DNA of 64,000 nucleotides from a bacterium (lineage in GTDB: Bacteria > Zixibacteria > MSB-5A5 > GN15 > FEB-12), in the NCBI GenBank assembly GCA_020444475.1, contig JAHLKV010000003.1, positions 553,384 to 617,383 of the forward strand, given 5' to 3'. How positions within the stretch are numbered: the first letter of the stretch is position 1; each line of letters opens with the position of its first letter. Below are positions 27,312 through 37,093 of this stretch, one piece after another. The notes under the pieces were generated by a model. It was not told the origin of the DNA and did not search any database. It was given only the letters and a program-made list of their open reading frames with translations. The position numbers and the translations under genes are program-made.

Positions 27312-28742
27312 ATGAACAACGAAGATTTCAGGCAGCATGCGCACGATCTGGTTGACTGGATGGCCGACTACCTGGAGCAGGTGCGGAGGTACCCGGTCAA
27401 GGCGCAGACCGAACCGAGAGAGGTCCTTCGCCAGTTACCATTGGAGCCACCCGACCGTGCGGAGCCATTCGAGCGCCTGTTTGCCGATTTCGAGAGGATC
27501 ATTCTGCCCGGCATGACCCACTGGCAGCATCCGTCGTTTCATGCCTATTTCCCCGCCAACTCCAGTCCACCCTCGATCCTTGCCGAAATGATCATGGCGA
27601 CACTCGGCGCGCAGTGTATGAGCTGGGCGACCTCGCCGGCGGCGGCGGAGCTGGAAGAAGTCGTAATGGGTTGGCTTCGGCAGATGATCGGTTTGCCCAA
27701 AGGTTTCACCGGAGTGATCCAGGATACCGCCTCGACCGCCACGCTGTGTTCGCTGCTCACGGCACGGGAGCAGGTCACGAAATACGAGATCAATCGGCGC
27801 GGGTTCGACAACGATGATCGGTTTGCGGTCTACTGCTCGACCGAAACCCACTCGTCGATTGAGAAGGCCGTGAAGATAGCCGGTTTCGGCGCGGAGTCGC
27901 TTCGCAAACTGCCGGTTGATGACCGGTTTGCGATGCGGGCCGATTTGCTGGAGGAGGCTATCGAGGAAGACCGGCGGGCGGGTCGCATACCGTTGGCGGT
28001 GGTGGCGGCCCTGGGGACGACCGGGTCGACGGCGGTTGATCCGATCAGGGAGATCGGTGAGATCTGCCGGCGTCACGGGGTGTGGTTGCACGTCGACGCG
28101 GCCTATGCCGGCACGGCCTTGCTGCTTGATGCGTATCGCTGGATGTCTGAGGGCGTGGAGCTTGCGGACACCTTCGTGTTCAATCCCCACAAGTGGATGT
28201 TCACCAATTTCGACTGCTCGGCGTACTTCGTGAAGGATCCGGCCGCACTGGTACAGACATTCGAGATCCTGCCGGAGTATCTGAAAACCGGGGAATCCGA
28301 GCGGGTAAACAACTATCGCGATTGGGGCATTCAGCTCGGGCGGCGGTTCCGGGCGCTGAAGCTCTGGTTCGTAATTCGCACCTATGGTGTTGACGGGTTG
28401 CGGCAGAAGATTCGGGCACACATCAAGATGGCACAACGCGTGGTGACCCTGATCGAGCAACATCCCGAGTACGAATTGCTCGCACCGGCGCCGCTCAACG
28501 TCATCTGCTTTCGCTATCGGCCCGCGGATATCGACGATCCCGGGGCGCTCGACGCCCTCAATGAACGGCTGCTCGAGGCGGTGAATGCTACAGGCAAGGC
28601 GTACCTTACACATACGAAGCTCGACGGCCGCTACACGGTTCGGTTCGTGATCGGCCAGACACAGGTTACCGACGAAGATGTGTTGCGCACCTGGAAGCTG
28701 ATTACGGACTGCGCCGCTCTCTTGCGGCCACCGGCTCAGTAA
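27312..28742 (+). CDS. Group II PLP-dependent (aromatic) amino acid decarboxylase
   Basis: THWQHPSFHAYFPANSSPPSILAEMI, HVDAAYAGTALLLD, NPHKWMFTNFDCSA PLP-Lys motif. Confidence 0.9.
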   Translation: MNNEDFRQHAHDLVDWMADYLEQVRRYPVKAQTEPREVLRQLPLEPPDRAEPFERLFADFERIILPGMTHWQHPSFHAYFPANSSPPSILAEMIMATLGAQCMSWATSPAAAELEEVVMGWLRQMIGLPKGFTGVIQDTASTATLCSLLTAREQVTKYEINRRGFDNDDRFAVYCSTETHSSIEKAVKIAGFGAESLRKLPVDDRFAMRADLLEEAIEEDRRAGRIPLAVVAALGTTGSTAVDPIREIGEICRRHGVWLHVDAAYAGTALLLDAYRWMSEGVELADTFVFNPHKWMFTNFDCSAYFVKDPAALVQTFEILPEYLKTGESERVNNYRDWGIQLGRRFRALKLWFVIRTYGVDGLRQKIRAHIKMAQRVVTLIEQHPEYELLAPAPLNVICFRYRPADIDDPGALDALNERLLEAVNATGKAYLTHTKLDGRYTVRFVIGQTQVTDEDVLRTWKLITDCAALLRPPAQ

Positions 28743-28776
28743 CGGACGGACACCCGATCTCTCCAAGAGCGTTTTC

Positions 28777-30762
28777 ATGGACAAGCATTACTGGCTGCAC
28801 GATAAGGAGAATCCCGAGGTCCTTCGCTTCCTGCGAGAGGAAAACGAGTACGCCCGGCGGGTGATGCAGCATACGACGGAACTCCAGAAATCGTTGTACC
28901 GTGAGATGCGGGCTCGAATCGATGAAGAGGACGTTTCCGTACCGGTTCGCGACGGTGATCATTTCTATTACCGCCGCACTGAGCCGGGCCGGCAATACTA
29001 TCTGTACTGCCGTCGGGCAAGGGAGCCCCGCGCCGCGGAAGAGGTTGTGCTGGACCTGAATGAGGTGGCTCGCGGCTACGATTACTGCGATCTGGGAACG
29101 TACGCGGTCAGTCCGGATCACTCGATGCTGGCGTGGTCTGCGGATACGTCCGGAAACGAGCGCTATACGCTCCGCTTCAAGAATCTTGACACCGGCGAAG
29201 AGCTTGATGACGTCCTCACCGACGTCCACTGGCAGGCACGATGGGCCAACGACAGCAGCACGCTTTTCTATACGACGCTCGACGATACCATGCGCCCCTA
29301 TCGACTCTGGAGACATCGTATCGGCACGTCGCAGACCGATGACGCGCTGGTGTACGAGGAGCCTGACCTCGCGTTTCGACTGCGCCTCACCCGCACACGC
29401 AGCGGACGGTACCTGTTGCTTCGCCTGGAAAGTCAGGTGACCACCGAAGTTCATGTACTCGATGCCGACAATCCGGATGATCCGTTTCGGCTGGTGCAAC
29501 CGCGCAGTCCAGGAGTCGAGTATTACCTGTTACATCATGGCGATCGCTTCTTCATCCTGACCAACCACGAGGCAATGAACTTTAAGCTGGCGGAAGCGCC
29601 GGTCGGCCGGGCATCCTGCGAGAATTGGCGCGATGTCGTTGCGCACCGCGAGACCGTCCTCATTGAGGATGCTGAGGTGTTCGCCAACCATCTGGTGCTG
29701 TTCGAGCGGGAGTCGGCGCAGCTGCGCGTCAGAGTTATAGACCTGCGCAGCCGCGATCAGCACGTTGTCGCGTTCGATGAGTCATTGTATACGATATGGA
29801 GCGGACGGAACCCCGAATTCGATACTCATATCATCCGCCTCGTTTACAGCTCGCTGGTAACTCCCCGAACAGTCATAGACTACAACATGGAAGAGCGGAC
29901 GTTTGTGTTTCGCAAGCGGGAGATTGTCATGGGTGGCTACGAGGCCAGTGAGTACCACTCCGAGAGGCTGTATGTGCCGACGTCCGATGAGACTCTCGTG
30001 CCGGTCTCGATCGTCTACAAGAAGGGGCTGAAACGCGACGGTTCAAATCCGCTGGTCCTGTACGGATACGGCGCGTATGGTGAAAGTCAGGATCCCGAGT
30101 TCGAGTCAGCCCGCCTTAGCCTGCTCGATCGGGGTTTCATATATGCTATCGCGCACGTACGGGGTGGTTCCGAGATGGGTCGGCAATGGTATGAAGACGG
30201 CAAACTCGACAAGAAGATCAACACCTTCACCGACTTCATTGATTGCGCCGAGTACCTGATTGCAGAGGGGTATACGTCTTCGGAGCGGTTGGTGATCGAA
30301 GGCTTTAGTGCCGGCGGCTTGCTGATCGGCGCGGTGGTCAATATGCGTCCGGATCTATTCGCGGCCGCGATCGCTGATGTCCCGTTTGTTGATGTCGTCA
30401 ATACGATGATGGATGAATCGATTCCGTTGACGGTCAATGAGTACGAGGAGTGGGGCAATCCGGTCCGCAAGGACGTGCGTGAATATCTTCGCTCATATTC
30501 ACCGGTCGACAATGTTCGCCCTCAGGAATATCCTCATATGCTGGTGCTGGCGGGGTTCAACGATCCACGGGTGCACTACTGGGAGCCCGCCAAGTGGACC
30601 CTGAAACTCCGGCAGTTCAAGACCGACGACAATCTACTGCTCCTGCTGACTCGTTTCGATGCCGGTCACTTCGGCCCGACCGGTCGCTATGAGTACCTGC
30701 GGGAGTACGCGTTCGAGCTGGCGTTTATTCTCGAGGTGCTCGGCTTGATCGAGGAAGACTGA
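28777..30762 (+). CDS. S9A prolyl oligopeptidase / oligopeptidase B
   Basis: VLYGYGAYGESQDPEFESARLSLLDRGFIYAIAHVRGGSEMGRQWYEDGKLDKKINTFTDFIDCAEYLI; IEGFSAGGLLIGAVVNMRPDLF. Confidence 0.92.
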   Translation: MDKHYWLHDKENPEVLRFLREENEYARRVMQHTTELQKSLYREMRARIDEEDVSVPVRDGDHFYYRRTEPGRQYYLYCRRAREPRAAEEVVLDLNEVARGYDYCDLGTYAVSPDHSMLAWSADTSGNERYTLRFKNLDTGEELDDVLTDVHWQARWANDSSTLFYTTLDDTMRPYRLWRHRIGTSQTDDALVYEEPDLAFRLRLTRTRSGRYLLLRLESQVTTEVHVLDADNPDDPFRLVQPRSPGVEYYLLHHGDRFFILTNHEAMNFKLAEAPVGRASCENWRDVVAHRETVLIEDAEVFANHLVLFERESAQLRVRVIDLRSRDQHVVAFDESLYTIWSGRNPEFDTHIIRLVYSSLVTPRTVIDYNMEERTFVFRKREIVMGGYEASEYHSERLYVPTSDETLVPVSIVYKKGLKRDGSNPLVLYGYGAYGESQDPEFESARLSLLDRGFIYAIAHVRGGSEMGRQWYEDGKLDKKINTFTDFIDCAEYLIAEGYTSSERLVIEGFSAGGLLIGAVVNMRPDLFAAAIADVPFVDVVNTMMDESIPLTVNEYEEWGNPVRKDVREYLRSYSPVDNVRPQEYPHMLVLAGFNDPRVHYWEPAKWTLKLRQFKTDDNLLLLLTRFDAGHFGPTGRYEYLREYAFELAFILEVLGLIEED

Positions 30763-30778
30763 GCGACGGCGGTCGGGG

Positions 30779-31243
30779 TCACTGGTCGCCGTACAATTTC
30801 TCGCAAAGCTTTGAAAACGCCTTTCGCTCGGCTGCGGTCAGTTTCTTTTCGACATGTCGATAGATCCGTTGAATGGCGGGCTCCATCTTCTCCAGCAAGG
30901 CGAGTCCCCGGGGAGTGATTCTGGCTATCGAGAGGCGACTATCGATCGGAGATTTCCCGCGAACGACCAGCTTCAGGCGGGCAAGGCGGTCCAACAGCCG
31001 GGTGACATCGGGGGCGCGCTCGAGCATTCGGTCGGCGATATCATAGCGGGCGTACCCTTCGGGATAGGCCCCCCGCAAAATGCGAAGGACATTGTACTGG
31101 GGTTGCGAGATGCCGAAGTTTTCACAGGCGTCGACCAGCAGCTGCGAAAGGTAATCGGACGTGATGAGGGTATTGAGGATGACTTCCTGGGCAGCGCTTT
31201 CGAATCGTTTCTGTTTGATTCGCTGTTTGAGTATTTTTCCCAC
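30779..31243 (-). CDS. MarR family transcriptional regulator
   Basis: QPQYNVLRILRGAYPEGYARYDIADRMLERAPDVTRLLDRLARLKLVVRGKSPIDSRLSIARITPRGLALLEKM. Confidence 0.88.
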   Translation of the reverse strand: MGKILKQRIKQKRFESAAQEVILNTLITSDYLSQLLVDACENFGISQPQYNVLRILRGAYPEGYARYDIADRMLERAPDVTRLLDRLARLKLVVRGKSPIDSRLSIARITPRGLALLEKMEPAIQRIYRHVEKKLTAAERKAFSKLCEKLYGDQ

Positions 31244-31420
31244 GAGGACAAATTATGTCACCGGGATCGGATGAGCAACTGCAAAAAGCCGGCGCCCGCG
31301 GGCCGTCGGCAAGCCCCAATCAGGGACTCACCGCGTCTTTTTTCTTGCTTCGGCACAACCATTTCCCTACCGTGAGACTACAGGTAGTCACTTGTCTCTC
31401 AGTCAGAAGGAATCAACTCA

Positions 31421-31831
31421 ATGGAACCGCTTACGATCAACTATTGGGCGGTAGTGGTAGCAGGTCTTGCTTACACTATCCTGGGGGCAGTCTGGTACTC
31501 GATGGCGTTGTTTGGAAACGCCTGGATGGCGGGAATCGGCAAAAGCAAGGAGCAGGTGCAAGCCGACTTTTCGGCGTTAAACATGCTCTGGGCCTTTGTC
31601 GGCTCATGTATCGCGGCCTACGGACTGGCGCGTGTCATGCTCTGGAGCGGTGAGATTTCGATAGGTCGTGGTGTGATGGTGAGTCTCGTGGCCGGGGTCT
31701 GCTTCGTGTTTGTCGCCATGGGCGTAAACGATCTGTTCGAGAGACGCCCCATTCAGCTCTTCTTCATCAACGCCGTCTACCATCTGGTCAGCTTCGTAGT
31801 GATGGGCGTCATTCTCGGCGTCTGGCACTGA
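31421..31831 (+). CDS. DUF1761-like integral membrane protein
   Basis: INYWAVVVAGLAYTILGAVWYSMALFGNAWMAGIGKSKEQVQ; four predicted TM segments. Confidence 0.75.
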   Translation: MEPLTINYWAVVVAGLAYTILGAVWYSMALFGNAWMAGIGKSKEQVQADFSALNMLWAFVGSCIAAYGLARVMLWSGEISIGRGVMVSLVAGVCFVFVAMGVNDLFERRPIQLFFINAVYHLVSFVVMGVILGVWH

Positions 31832-31858
31832 TCGCGAAACGCACGAAGGTTGATAACC

Positions 31859-32515
31859 TCAAAGGCGGTTGTCGCCGAAGAGATAGCTGAAACTGATCGC
31901 GAAATCCGGTCCGCTGTGATTCACCCGGGCTCCTACGGGTTCCTCGAAATCGCTCATGAACAGGTAGCCGGTCGAGAAGCCGAGCATGGTATGACGTCCG
32001 AGTTGGAGGTCGTAGCCGGCGCCCAATCGTCCTCCGAACGCACCGTGAGTGGCGGATTCGTACAGCACTGCCTGATAGATTTCGGTGCGCTCCTCTTTGC
32101 CGATCACCGGTCCGGCCGCAATCGACAAGAACGGTCGACCTCGCCTGCCGTAGGTTGATGGCGGGAGATAGTATTTGAGACCGAGCAGGGCCGTCGTTAC
32201 CGACGACGTGCTGGTGTTGACGCCGGTGACGCCGTTCGAGACTCCGATGTTGACTGTCCGTGCGGCAAATTGTACGGTCAGGGCCGAGGACTCTGACATC
32301 CAATAGTTGAATCCAAGACCACCAAGAAACCCCGCGGCATCAACGTCGACATCGACGCCGCTATAGTTCACATCAGCGGTCGATCCAAGTCTGACGGCGG
32401 CACCGAGACTGAGTTCGATGCCGTAGCGGCCGTCCAGCGGCTGAGCATCGGCGATCCCGTCCACGGTCAGCACCAGAACGACGGCTGCCAGTATCTGCAC
32501 GATTCTTGTCTTCAC
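31859..32515 (-). CDS. Outer-membrane beta-barrel protein
   Basis: Signal peptide MKTRIVQILAAVVLVLTVDGIADA; alternating strands (GFNYWMSESSALTVQFAARTV), C-terminal FSYLFGDNRL. Confidence 0.7.
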   Translation of the reverse strand: MKTRIVQILAAVVLVLTVDGIADAQPLDGRYGIELSLGAAVRLGSTADVNYSGVDVDVDAAGFLGGLGFNYWMSESSALTVQFAARTVNIGVSNGVTGVNTSTSSVTTALLGLKYYLPPSTYGRRGRPFLSIAAGPVIGKEERTEIYQAVLYESATHGAFGGRLGAGYDLQLGRHTMLGFSTGYLFMSDFEEPVGARVNHSGPDFAISFSYLFGDNRL

Positions 32516-32791
32516 GATTCACCACTCCACAGCAACGTCTTCCGAGACAAACGACATATTCGCATAACTTGCGATCACTGCTCGCCGGGCACCCGGAAAG
32601 GCCGAAGATACAAAGTATCCTGGAGCAGGCGCTATCATTTGTATACGGGTAACCCGCGCAGATGTTGCGTGTCGTGGACAAACGAGTCGCCGCTATTCGC
32701 AGGCTCTGAAAGCCTGTCCAGCTTTCCTGAAACAAGCGGTCGCAGGGATTCGTATACCCGTCGACAAGAGCAAATCGTGGGCTACGCTGAG

Positions 32792-32887
32792 CCGCTGTGG
32801 AGAGCAGTCCACAGCGGAATCCTCTTAGGATTCGCCGACATCGACAGTAGCCGAACACTGCGCTGCCTGAAGAAACAACCGGCAGCG
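32792..32887 (+). promoter_or_regulatory. Three consecutive hairpins in the 5' leader of the downstream gene
   Basis: CCGCTGTGGA-gagcag-TCCACAGCGG (32792-32817), GAATCCT-ctt-AGGATTC (32817-32833), CGCTGCC-N13-GGCAGCG (32861-32887), all perfect. Confidence 0.55.
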
Positions 32888-32900
32888 TACCTGCAGGAGT

Positions 32901-35267
32901 ATGCCTATGACTACCGCTGGTATTTCTCGAACCGGAAGACGGTTGGCTGTGGTGTTGGTTCTTTCACTAGCTGCCGTTTGGCTCCTCTGTGCGGACGTGC
33001 TGCTCGCCAAGCCCGTCTACAATCCTGAAGTGACCGTAACACGGGCCGACAGCAGAATCAACATTGACGGTGACGTTGCGGACAAGGCCTGGCTGTCCGC
33101 TTCGACTGTCTCTGAGTTTACCGAGCGTTACCCCGGAGACAACACCGAGCCGGATGTCGATACGCGTACCCTGGTGACTTACGATGACAAGTACCTCTAT
33201 GTCGCCTTCGTATGTCTCGATGATCCTGCCTCGGTGCGCGCGACGATGTGTCAGCGCGACCAGTTCAGCGGAAACGACGCGGTTGGTTTAATGATCGACA
33301 CGTATGGTGACGCGTCGTGGGCGTATCAGTTCTATGTCAATCCGTACGGTATACAGAAAGACTATCTGTGGACGAGCATTGTCGGCGAGGATTCCGGTTT
33401 CGATCTGATCTGGGAATCGGCTGCTCAGATAACTGACTCCGGATATCAGGTCGAGATAGCGGTGCCGTTCGCGAGTCTTCGCTTCCCCAACCGGGATGTG
33501 CAGTCGTGGAAGATAAACTTCGAGCGGATCCGTCCCCGCGAAAGTTACCATCAGTATTCGTGGGCGGCGCGCGATCGCAATGAGCCCTGCTGGCCGTGCC
33601 AGTGGGGGACCGGCGACGGCATCAGCAGTGTCCAGCCGGGCAAAGGTCTCGAACTGCTGCCGACCTATGTGGCGTTCCAATCCGGCTCGCTCTCGGATCC
33701 GGGCAATCCCGCCTCGAGCTTCGACAACCAGGACGTTCAGGGCGAGATGTCGCTCGGTGGGAAATACGCGCTCTCGTCGGACATGACCATGGAAGCTACC
33801 TACAATCCCGACTTCAGCCAGATTGAATCTGATGCGGCGCAGGTTGACGTGAACACGACCATTGCGCTGTTTTTCCCGGAGCGGCGGCCCTTCTTTCAGG
33901 AAGGGGCCGATGTCTTCCGTACACCGTTTAACTCGTTTTACACGCGGACCGTGAACGATCCGGAGTATGCGGTGAAATTCGTCAGTCGCAAGTCCGGATT
34001 TACGCTGGGCGTTATGTCGGCTCAGGACGAAAACACCGCCTACGTTATTCCGCTCGAAGAGCGTTCCGAGTTGGTGGTGACCGGTCGAAGCTGGGTGAAT
34101 GTCGTACGGGGATCGAAGCCCTTCGGTGATGCCTCACAGGTGGGTTTCATCCTGACCGATCGGCGGCTGGAGGGCGGCGGCTACGGCACCATTGCCTCGG
34201 TGGACGGCTCTCTGCGGCTGACCCCGACCTATCGTTTCAATGGGCAGTTTGTTTCGAGTTTCACCGGCGAGCCGAACAGCCCGGGGGCCAGTGCGCGTCT
34301 TAATGGCGTCCTGTTCGACCAGGGAAGCCGAACGGCGGTATTCGACGGAGAGTCGTTCAGCGGCAACGCTGGCTATGCCAGCCTTCAGCGACGGGCGCGT
34401 GACTGGAACTTCAATATCACCTATAGCCAGGTTGATCCGGCGTATCGGACGGAGACCGGCTATGATCCGTGGGTGGACTATCGCGACGGTGATATCGGTA
34501 CCTGGTACAACATCTATCCGGAGAGTGGTCCGTTCCAGCAGATTCAGCAGCAGGTCTCCGTTAACGGTCGTTGGCAGTATGACGGAACCCGTAAGTGGCT
34601 CTACCAGAACGCCAACTTCCGCGCCGATCTGCGCTGGGCGCAAACCTATGTTCAGGTCAATGCGTTCCGCGGCACGGAGACATGGACGAGCCGTCTGGAT
34701 GCATCGCGGTTTGTCGACTATGGAACTCTCTATGGAGCCGAGCTCAATTTCGGTGGTCACCTCAGCCATCAGATGGGCTACAATATTTCGCTGAACCGGC
34801 GGCGTGAAGTCGCTCGATTCGCCGAGGCGGTCGGCAATCAGAATACAGTGGCGGTATCGCTTGATTTCAAGCCGATTGACAGGCTGGTTATCGAGCCGGA
34901 CTTCCAGTATGTGCGCTCGACGCATCTCGAGTCAGACCGTGAGTTGTACCGGCAGTATATCGTACGTACGAAGCTGAGCCTGCAACTGAACCGTGAGTTG
35001 TCGGTCCGCCTGATCGTGCAGCACGATAACTCGAAGGCGGCTTTGTACCAGGGTGAGACTGCGAACGGACCGGCGTATTACGACTGGAGTGACCAGACAT
35101 GGGAGATTGATCCTCTGATCACCTATCGTCTCAGCTCGTTCTCGGTGCTGCATGCAGGATCGACCCACAGCTTCGATTTCTTCCCCGAAACCGAACAGGT
35201 GGGCAACACCTGGAAACTCAATGCTCGCCAGTTTTTCATAAAGCTGCAATACCTGTTCCAGGTATAG
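32901..35267 (+). CDS. CBM9-like/DUF5916 outer-membrane protein
   Basis: VTVTRADSRINIDGDVADKAWLSASTVSEFTERYPGDNTEPDVDTRTLVTYDDKYLYVAFVCLDD (CBM9-like), then LFFPERRPFFQEGADVF and C-terminal barrel ending FFIKLQYLFQV. Confidence 0.82.
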   Translation: MPMTTAGISRTGRRLAVVLVLSLAAVWLLCADVLLAKPVYNPEVTVTRADSRINIDGDVADKAWLSASTVSEFTERYPGDNTEPDVDTRTLVTYDDKYLYVAFVCLDDPASVRATMCQRDQFSGNDAVGLMIDTYGDASWAYQFYVNPYGIQKDYLWTSIVGEDSGFDLIWESAAQITDSGYQVEIAVPFASLRFPNRDVQSWKINFERIRPRESYHQYSWAARDRNEPCWPCQWGTGDGISSVQPGKGLELLPTYVAFQSGSLSDPGNPASSFDNQDVQGEMSLGGKYALSSDMTMEATYNPDFSQIESDAAQVDVNTTIALFFPERRPFFQEGADVFRTPFNSFYTRTVNDPEYAVKFVSRKSGFTLGVMSAQDENTAYVIPLEERSELVVTGRSWVNVVRGSKPFGDASQVGFILTDRRLEGGGYGTIASVDGSLRLTPTYRFNGQFVSSFTGEPNSPGASARLNGVLFDQGSRTAVFDGESFSGNAGYASLQRRARDWNFNITYSQVDPAYRTETGYDPWVDYRDGDIGTWYNIYPESGPFQQIQQQVSVNGRWQYDGTRKWLYQNANFRADLRWAQTYVQVNAFRGTETWTSRLDASRFVDYGTLYGAELNFGGHLSHQMGYNISLNRRREVARFAEAVGNQNTVAVSLDFKPIDRLVIEPDFQYVRSTHLESDRELYRQYIVRTKLSLQLNRELSVRLIVQHDNSKAALYQGETANGPAYYDWSDQTWEIDPLITYRLSSFSVLHAGSTHSFDFFPETEQVGNTWKLNARQFFIKLQYLFQV

Positions 35268-35275
35268 AAGACCGA

Positions 35276-35305
35276 AGGCCGCCCGAGTTTGCACCCGGGC
35301 GGCCT
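35276..35305 (+). terminator. Hairpin terminator
   Basis: AGGCCGCCCG / CGGGCGGCCT 10-bp arms just after stop at 35267. Confidence 0.7.
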
Positions 35306-35334
35306 GTTCGCTGATCTGCTTTAATCCTCGTTGT

Positions 35335-36546
35335 CTATAGTCCGGATCGGACGAGTTTTTTCCCCGCGAAGACTCCCTTGATACCGTACACGAACGACAT
35401 AATGAGCGCCATGATCGAGAACACCCCGGCCGGGAAGACCGGAATCATAGCGATCATCTCCGAGACATTCGGAAAGAATGTCCTGGCAGCCCAGCCGATT
35501 CCGAGCGCCAGCGCCGGGATGTAGAATGTGGTGAGAAGATACTGCAGGGCGAATCGCAGCAGGTTCTTTCGTGTGTATGCCCGGTCACGAACGATTTCCG
35601 GCAGCAGGTACTTGCGGAGCCTGTGCAGGAGAGTCGCTTCCTCTCCAATACCAGGGGCGGCTGCTATCCTGTCGGCATGCACACGATACTTCTTCTTCTG
35701 CATCCAGTAGGTGACAAGGAAGGACTCTTCGAAGTAGAGCTTGCAGTCGATCGGTTTGCCGTCGAATGCCGGGACGCCGCCGAGCAGCTCTTCCATCTTC
35801 TTCGGGATGAAGTTCTCCGGTCGCCGGGTGCGGTTGATCTCAAAGAGTTTCTGATAGCCTGTCTCGAGCATCCTCGACGCGAATGTGCACAGCAACGACG
35901 TGTCCGGGTGAAAAAGATACCACGCTTCGTGGTAGCTGACGAGTTCGCCTTCGGCGCCCACTTTCTGACGAGCATAGGCGAGGGCCTGTGGTGCTTCTCT
36001 CGTTTGAAACATCCCGGCCAGCGCCGGCAGGGCGGCAATGGTCTCTTCGGTACAGTCGGGAAGGATCAGAAAGGTATCGGTGGCCGCCGTGATGCCTTCG
36101 GCTAATCCGCCTCTCGCGAGCACCTCCGGCGAGTAGATGAGAAAGCCGTGTTCCTGTCGAATTCCCGCCTGATAAGCGCGGATGCCCCGATCGTAGACCT
36201 CTTCTCTGCTGGGCAACATCCGACCGTCGAGGACCACCTGCAACAGATACCTGTCACTGAACATCTTCGAGACCGCAATCGGTACGGCCCCGCGAGGGGT
36301 GTATCCAACTTCGAGGCCATTGTCGCCGATGGCGGCTATAAATCCGGGGTCATCGCCGTAGATAGGCACGGCAGCCGACACGACGCGCCGACCGGTGTCT
36401 TCATCAAGGAAGAACCGGAAACCGAGTTCTACATCGCGCGCCCGGCGACGTTCATCAACCCAGAGAAGATAGAAGAGACGTCGCAGAACATACAGTGCTG
36501 CGATAAGGATGGCGATTTTGACGACGAGTTCTACAAAAAATCCCAC
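35335..36546 (-). CDS. Predicted membrane protein of unrecognised family
   Basis: 403-aa ORF with N-terminal TM (ELVVKIAILIAALYVL) and two C-terminal TM segments; no motif recognised. Confidence 0.75.
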   Translation of the reverse strand: MGFFVELVVKIAILIAALYVLRRLFYLLWVDERRRARDVELGFRFFLDEDTGRRVVSAAVPIYGDDPGFIAAIGDNGLEVGYTPRGAVPIAVSKMFSDRYLLQVVLDGRMLPSREEVYDRGIRAYQAGIRQEHGFLIYSPEVLARGGLAEGITAATDTFLILPDCTEETIAALPALAGMFQTREAPQALAYARQKVGAEGELVSYHEAWYLFHPDTSLLCTFASRMLETGYQKLFEINRTRRPENFIPKKMEELLGGVPAFDGKPIDCKLYFEESFLVTYWMQKKKYRVHADRIAAAPGIGEEATLLHRLRKYLLPEIVRDRAYTRKNLLRFALQYLLTTFYIPALALGIGWAARTFFPNVSEMIAMIPVFPAGVFSIMALIMSFVYGIKGVFAGKKLVRSGL

Positions 36547-36850
36547 GGTCTTCCTCGGTAACTTTGCTGGCGGTACATGTCCCCTGTTTTGTGTATCGGC
36601 TTCGTCCGGGGATCGATTGAGTCAGGCATTGATTAATGGATCGCCGGCTGTGCTGTCGGGCTACAGACAACACAGCCGGGTGCGGGGACGGGGATGAGGA
36701 GGACTGAGTCTGAGCGTCGATTCGGCAGAGCGGCAGTCCGCTTTGCCTCGTCTCTTTGCGTTTCTTTCGTCCGGTCTTAGGACCGACTGGGCAGAGGAAT
36801 GGATTAATAGACAGAAGAGAATCGCGCTTTTTTCTCTCTGGCGATTTAAA

Positions 36851-37012
36851 TCAGACCCGCGCCCTGGCGTGCTTTCTCATCGAAGCGGGCAGCTTCTCGC
36901 CGACACGGGGTGGGGACGAAGCGTTTCGGCGTAAGCAGTTTGTAGACGGGGTCAGCGAGTCGGCGATAGCCCGTTCCAGTTTTCTTATCACCTCGGAGCC
37001 GATCTTCGACAT
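36851..37012 (-). pseudogene. Possible degraded HigA/XRE-type antitoxin remnant
   Basis: MSKIGSEVIRKLERAIADS resembles antitoxin N-termini (MSKIGxExIxGLxEAxA); AGGAGG SD; an alternative frame resumes with RFDEKARQGAGLI. Very short. Confidence 0.25.
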
Positions 37013-37093
37013 GATCCCTCGCCCTCCTCCAGTCACTTGTTACCGGACCAGGTCGACACCGGCACAGAACCACGCAATACCTAATTGGCGCCG

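Noticed and set aside
27312-28742. Second lysine/ornithine decarboxylase linked to the 17-25 kb operon
   Set aside because: It is separated by two minus-strand genes and belongs to the aromatic group II decarboxylases, so linkage is not supported.
27435-28784. 449-aa minus-strand ORF
   Set aside because: Antisense to the group II decarboxylase; shadow ORF.
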